Assembly: GCA_009665115.1 (NCBI GenBank)
Contig: WJXE01000085.1
Coordinates: forward strand, 1 to 7,574
Reading direction: 5' to 3'
DNA length: 7,574 nt
Source of the DNA: Nitrosopumilales archaeon
GTDB lineage: Archaea > Thermoproteota > Nitrososphaeria > Nitrososphaerales > Nitrososphaeraceae
Below are positions 5,999 through 7,574 of this stretch, piece after piece. The position numbers and the translations under genes are program-made. A model generated the notes under the pieces. The model worked only from the letters and a program-made list of their open reading frames with translations, ran no database searches and was not told the origin of the DNA. Within the stretch, counting starts at the first letter, position 1. The number at the start of each line of letters is the position of its first letter.

Positions 5999-6117
5999 AA
6001 ATGTTTATAGCATATATTTTTTGATTTAGCCTAAAATATGGAATGGGGTATATCCTTCTTTTCATATTTGGCATATTTTGAAAGTTGTTTTGTTATTTAT
6101 ACAGTACGCCTTTATCT

Positions 6118-6186
6118 GTGGAAGGAATTGAGGGCAACCTTTTTACGGACAGTGCAATACCGGTGCTTCCTCGGAAGAAATGGTAA
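6118..6186 (+). pseudogene. C-terminus-like fragment, unassigned
   Basis: From GTG 6118 the frame reads EGIEGNLFTDSAIPVLPRKK plus Trp and stops at TAA 6184-6186. It looks like the end of a real protein but is open for only about 34 codons before a TGA upstream. A 60-codon frame from ATG 6038 overlaps it in another phase and is less protein-like. Otherwise 5999-6208 shows nothing. Confidence 0.15.
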
Positions 6187-6208
6187 ACACTTATCTACAC
6201 CTGGGATG

Positions 6209-6607
6209 TTACCGTCTTGAGGTTTCATCAGCACTAAAATGAATTGAAAGAACCACGAATTCGATCTTCCTAAGCTTGTACATTATGCCAAGCATTTTTC
6301 CACGCAAACCGTACTTTTGGTTAAGAAGTTGATTAGCCTGCTGTGATTCATAATCTTTAGCGATCTGGATCGTACCATTAATCCATTCGCCTTTCGGCCG
6401 CCCTCTAAGATCACATGGCATTGTGCGCACATGTGGATTGTTCCGAACACGTTTCACTTTGCCTGAATTCTTATCTGTCCTAACATAAATTACCCCGTTG
6501 TCCTGAACAAACCAAACTGGTGTATGTACTGCTTGGCCACTTTTCTTGTAGGTTTCAAGATTAATGTACTTTTGATTCAAAAATTGCGCTAGCGCGTCTC
6601 TACTCAA
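6209..6607 (-). CDS. PPOX-class, probably F420-dependent, oxidoreductase
   Basis: A split-barrel flavin/deazaflavin-binding protein of 132 residues, close to the PPOX-class F420-dependent group (the Rv2061 type). Diagnostic stretches are KYINLETYKKSGQAVHTPVW at 13-32, YVRTDKNSGKVKRVRNN at 41-57, where the Ser-Gly-Lys and Arg residues contact the cofactor phosphate in this family, and the strand PCDLRGRPKGEW at 64-75. The family reduces or oxidises small substrates with F420, FMN or similar cofactors, and Thaumarchaeota make F420. The substrate is unknown. No ATG fits. TTG 6607 is the only usual start and places the protein as in relatives, with a TATA-like box 35 bases upstream. The same frame stays open for 34 codons further upstream. 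The gene stands alone and converges with 5491-5970. Confidence 0.85.
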   Translation of the reverse strand: MSRDALAQFLNQKYINLETYKKSGQAVHTPVWFVQDNGVIYVRTDKNSGKVKRVRNNPHVRTMPCDLRGRPKGEWINGTIQIAKDYESQQANQLLNQKYGLRGKMLGIMYKLRKIEFVVLSIHFSADETSRR

Positions 6608-6637
6608 TTCTATTTCTCTCTTGCATGTCCTGCAACA

Positions 6638-6646
6638 TTCTATATG
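6638..6646 (-). promoter_or_regulatory. TATA-like box of the PPOX gene
   Basis: On the minus strand CATATAGAA is centred about 35 bases before the TTG at 6607. Initiation near 6616 would leave a leader of about nine bases, which supports the TTG start over the longer open frame. A moderate match to the consensus. Confidence 0.35.
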
Positions 6647-6702
6647 GTATCGCTTTTCATAATCCTTTCTCTTTGTGAAATGAAGATGTTCGTTATTGAA
6701 GG

Positions 6703-6747
6703 AAGTGATTCATCTCAGATGGAATCATATGATTGAAGCCATCACTT
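6703..6747. repeat. Nested palindromes upstream of the PPOX gene
   Basis: AAGTGAT at 6703-6709 pairs with ATCACTT at 6741-6747. Between them lie CATCT-C-AGATG (6711-6721) and the perfect 12-bp palindrome AATCATATGATT (6723-6734). The cluster sits about 60-100 bp upstream of the PPOX TATA-like box and may bind a regulator. Confidence 0.35.
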
Positions 6748-6838
6748 ATTGTACTGAATCGAATAATTTGCAGTATTTTACTCTATTAGTGCAAATTTAT
6801 TCATTAGCGTGTATTTGTAGAACGCAAAATTATTGATC

Positions 6839-6913
6839 GGCCTTATCCTCTACTATTGGCTGCCATTGCAGCCTAAAGGATAAGGCCACAGAAATTGGTG
6901 GTTGGCTTTCTGT
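6839..6913 (+). ncRNA. Candidate structured RNA, two adjacent hairpins
   Basis: Hairpin 1 has an 11-bp perfect outer stem, GGCCTTATCCT (6839-6849) with AGGATAAGGCC (6877-6887). An asymmetric internal loop (8 bases against 3) follows, then a 6-bp perfect inner stem GGCTGC/GCAGCC with the four-base loop CATT. Hairpin 2 starts at the very next base: ACAGAAA (6888-6894) with TTTCTGT (6907-6913) and a 12-base loop. A GC-rich stem is notable in such AT-rich DNA. ACA follows hairpin 1 directly and lies 14 bases after the inner stem, which recalls H/ACA guide RNAs, but no kink-turn is visible. No T tract follows, so it is not a simple terminator. It could instead be a DNA element such as a palindromic insertion. 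The strand is a guess. Confidence 0.4.
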
Positions 6914-7094
6914 ATTACTATATAGCTATTTCAAACAAATAAAGTTAGTTTGTTCTAATACGTTGATTATTTAGTATATTATTGTGTACATTATGCCATC
7001 CATTAATCTGACATAGTTGTTATACTGTGTAACTCTAATGACAAGATCTCGTACTTAGAGAGATTCTAATTTTTCGAGTATAGCTTAAGGATAA

Positions 7095-7292
7095 TTAAGT
7101 CATTATTAAGACTTTGGTTGCTGAGAAGAATCGAGTTTTAGGATTATGTTGAGTACTCCCTCCACAATGGTTGCAAAAGCGAACATGTCCTAATCTTTAA
7201 TTAACTTCTTTGGTCCGTTTATAATCCTGATTATTCTGTCTTCTTTTCTTAGTTGCCTCCGCCTTTTTTAGTGTATAGAAAAGATAGTTATA
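7095..7292 (-). pseudogene. Decayed small basic protein with CxxC
   Basis: One minus-strand frame is open from 7292 to 7200, stops at TAA (7197-7199), and is open again to the TAA at 7095-7097. The first part is Lys/Arg-rich (KKAEATKKRRQNNQDYKRTK). The second begins RLGHVRFCNHCGGSTQHNPK and continues TRFFSATK. The CNHC pair followed by Gly-Gly and His resembles half of a zinc-binding finger. There is no ATG at the front. Both parts read like protein and are in phase, so a single stop mutation in a small nucleic-acid-binding-like protein is a fair reading. Chance is the alternative. Family not recognised. Confidence 0.3.
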
Positions 7293-7324
7293 TTAGCGAT
7301 GTATACTAACATATCCATAAATAC

Positions 7325-7331
7325 GGAAGGG
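7325..7331 (+). promoter_or_regulatory. Shine-Dalgarno-like site of the VOC gene
   Basis: GGAAGGG lies 9 bases before the ATG at 7341. It is the only purine-rich, SD-like stretch in front of a gene in this window. Two TATA-like boxes lie upstream, at 7288-7296 (GTTATATTA type) and 7301-7308 (GTATACTA). The former leaves room for this site in the leader. Confidence 0.35.
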
Positions 7332-7340
7332 AATTAGTCA

Positions 7341-7574
7341 ATGTTCAAAGACACGAAAGCGTTTTCCGGTTTTTCGGTAGACAACTTGCAAAAAGCGAAG
7401 AAGTTCTATGGCCAGACACTCGGGCTGGAGGTTTCCGAATCGAACGGTCTGTTGGAGCTCCATATCGCTGGCGGGAGGAACATCTTGATATATCCCAAGG
7501 CTAACCATACTCCAGCAACGTTTACCATCCTTAATTTTCCTGTAGACAATCTTGAGCAGGCTATAGACGACCTT
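7341..7574 (+). CDS. VOC (glyoxalase-like) family protein, 5' part
   Basis: The first 78 residues of a vicinal-oxygen-chelate fold protein. The frame is still open at the window edge; such proteins are usually about 115-130 residues. The first beta-alpha unit reads FSGFSVDNLQKAKKFYGQTL with GLEVSE after it (about residues 8-34). The strands GLLELHIAGGRNILIYPK (36-53) and TFTILNFPVDN (60-70) then lead into the second unit with EQAIDDL. This is the pattern of small glyoxalase/bleomycin-resistance relatives. The enzyme activity and metal ligands cannot be judged from this half. By hand count the coding part is about 47 percent GC (109 of 234), well above its surroundings, and it has an SD-like site, both suggesting recent acquisition, possibly from a bacterium. 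Confidence 0.9.
   Translation, partial: MFKDTKAFSGFSVDNLQKAKKFYGQTLGLEVSESNGLLELHIAGGRNILIYPKANHTPATFTILNFPVDNLEQAIDDL

Larger units (their letters stand above)
6608..7340. other. Long intergenic region with structured repeats
   Basis: No intact gene is seen between the PPOX gene and the VOC gene. The stretch holds the PPOX promoter, nested palindromes at 6703-6747, a double hairpin at 6839-6913, the near-palindrome GTTATAC-T-GTGTAAC at 7019-7033, and a broken minus-strand reading frame at 7095-7292. Positions 6914-7018 and 7034-7094 are AT-rich and show nothing that I can interpret. Confidence 0.5.

Noticed and set aside
6038..6220. Plus-strand open frame of 60 codons
   Set aside because: Runs into the PPOX 3' end, has an odd Cys/Trp/Tyr composition and no clear promoter.
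1..7574. tRNA, rRNA, insertion sequence, CRISPR array or toxin-antitoxin pair
   Set aside because: I looked for cloverleaf-like stems, conserved rRNA stretches, transposase motifs, repeat-spacer arrays and paired small ORFs and found none that could be supported.

Overview
The window looks like AT-rich archaeal DNA, most likely from a soil or wastewater ammonia oxidiser of the Thaumarchaeota (Nitrososphaera/Nitrosocosmicus type). The signs are TATA-box promoters a short distance before start codons, almost no Shine-Dalgarno sites, oligo-T terminators, long AT-rich intergenic stretches and the style of the proteins. No search could be run, so the assignment rests on recall and is moderate.

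Layout. 1-880 has no intact gene, only short coding-like fragments and an oligo-T tract. 881-1060 (minus) is a truncated PAP2-phosphatase C-terminus. 1072-3303 (minus) is an intact copper P1B-type ATPase with an N-terminal YHS domain. Its promoter is preceded by a perfect palindrome containing the cop-box consensus TACAnnTGTA. 3304-4159 holds the eroded tail of a Ser/Gly/His-rich protein, a hairpin/oligo-T terminator and two inverted-repeat clusters. 4160-4930 (plus) is a TauE/SafE-type membrane permease. 4931-5480 holds more broken reading frames. 5491-5970 (plus) is a small helical, phasin-like protein with a clear TATA box and a strong oligo-T terminator. 6209-6607 (minus) is a PPOX/F420-dependent-type flavoprotein. 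6608-7340 holds palindromes, a striking double hairpin and a decayed CxxC reading frame. 7341-7574 (plus) is the start of a VOC (glyoxalase-like) protein cut by the window end, with higher GC than its surroundings.

How the genes fit together. They do not form an operon. Each intact gene seems to be its own transcription unit, and strands alternate. A copper exporter, an anion permease, a deazaflavin/flavin enzyme and a VOC protein, set among pieces of dead genes, suggest an accessory region that gains and loses single genes. The best leads for novelty are the cop-box-like operator in front of an archaeal YHS-CopA, and the two adjacent RNA hairpins at 6839-6913. No complete new multi-gene system is evident.
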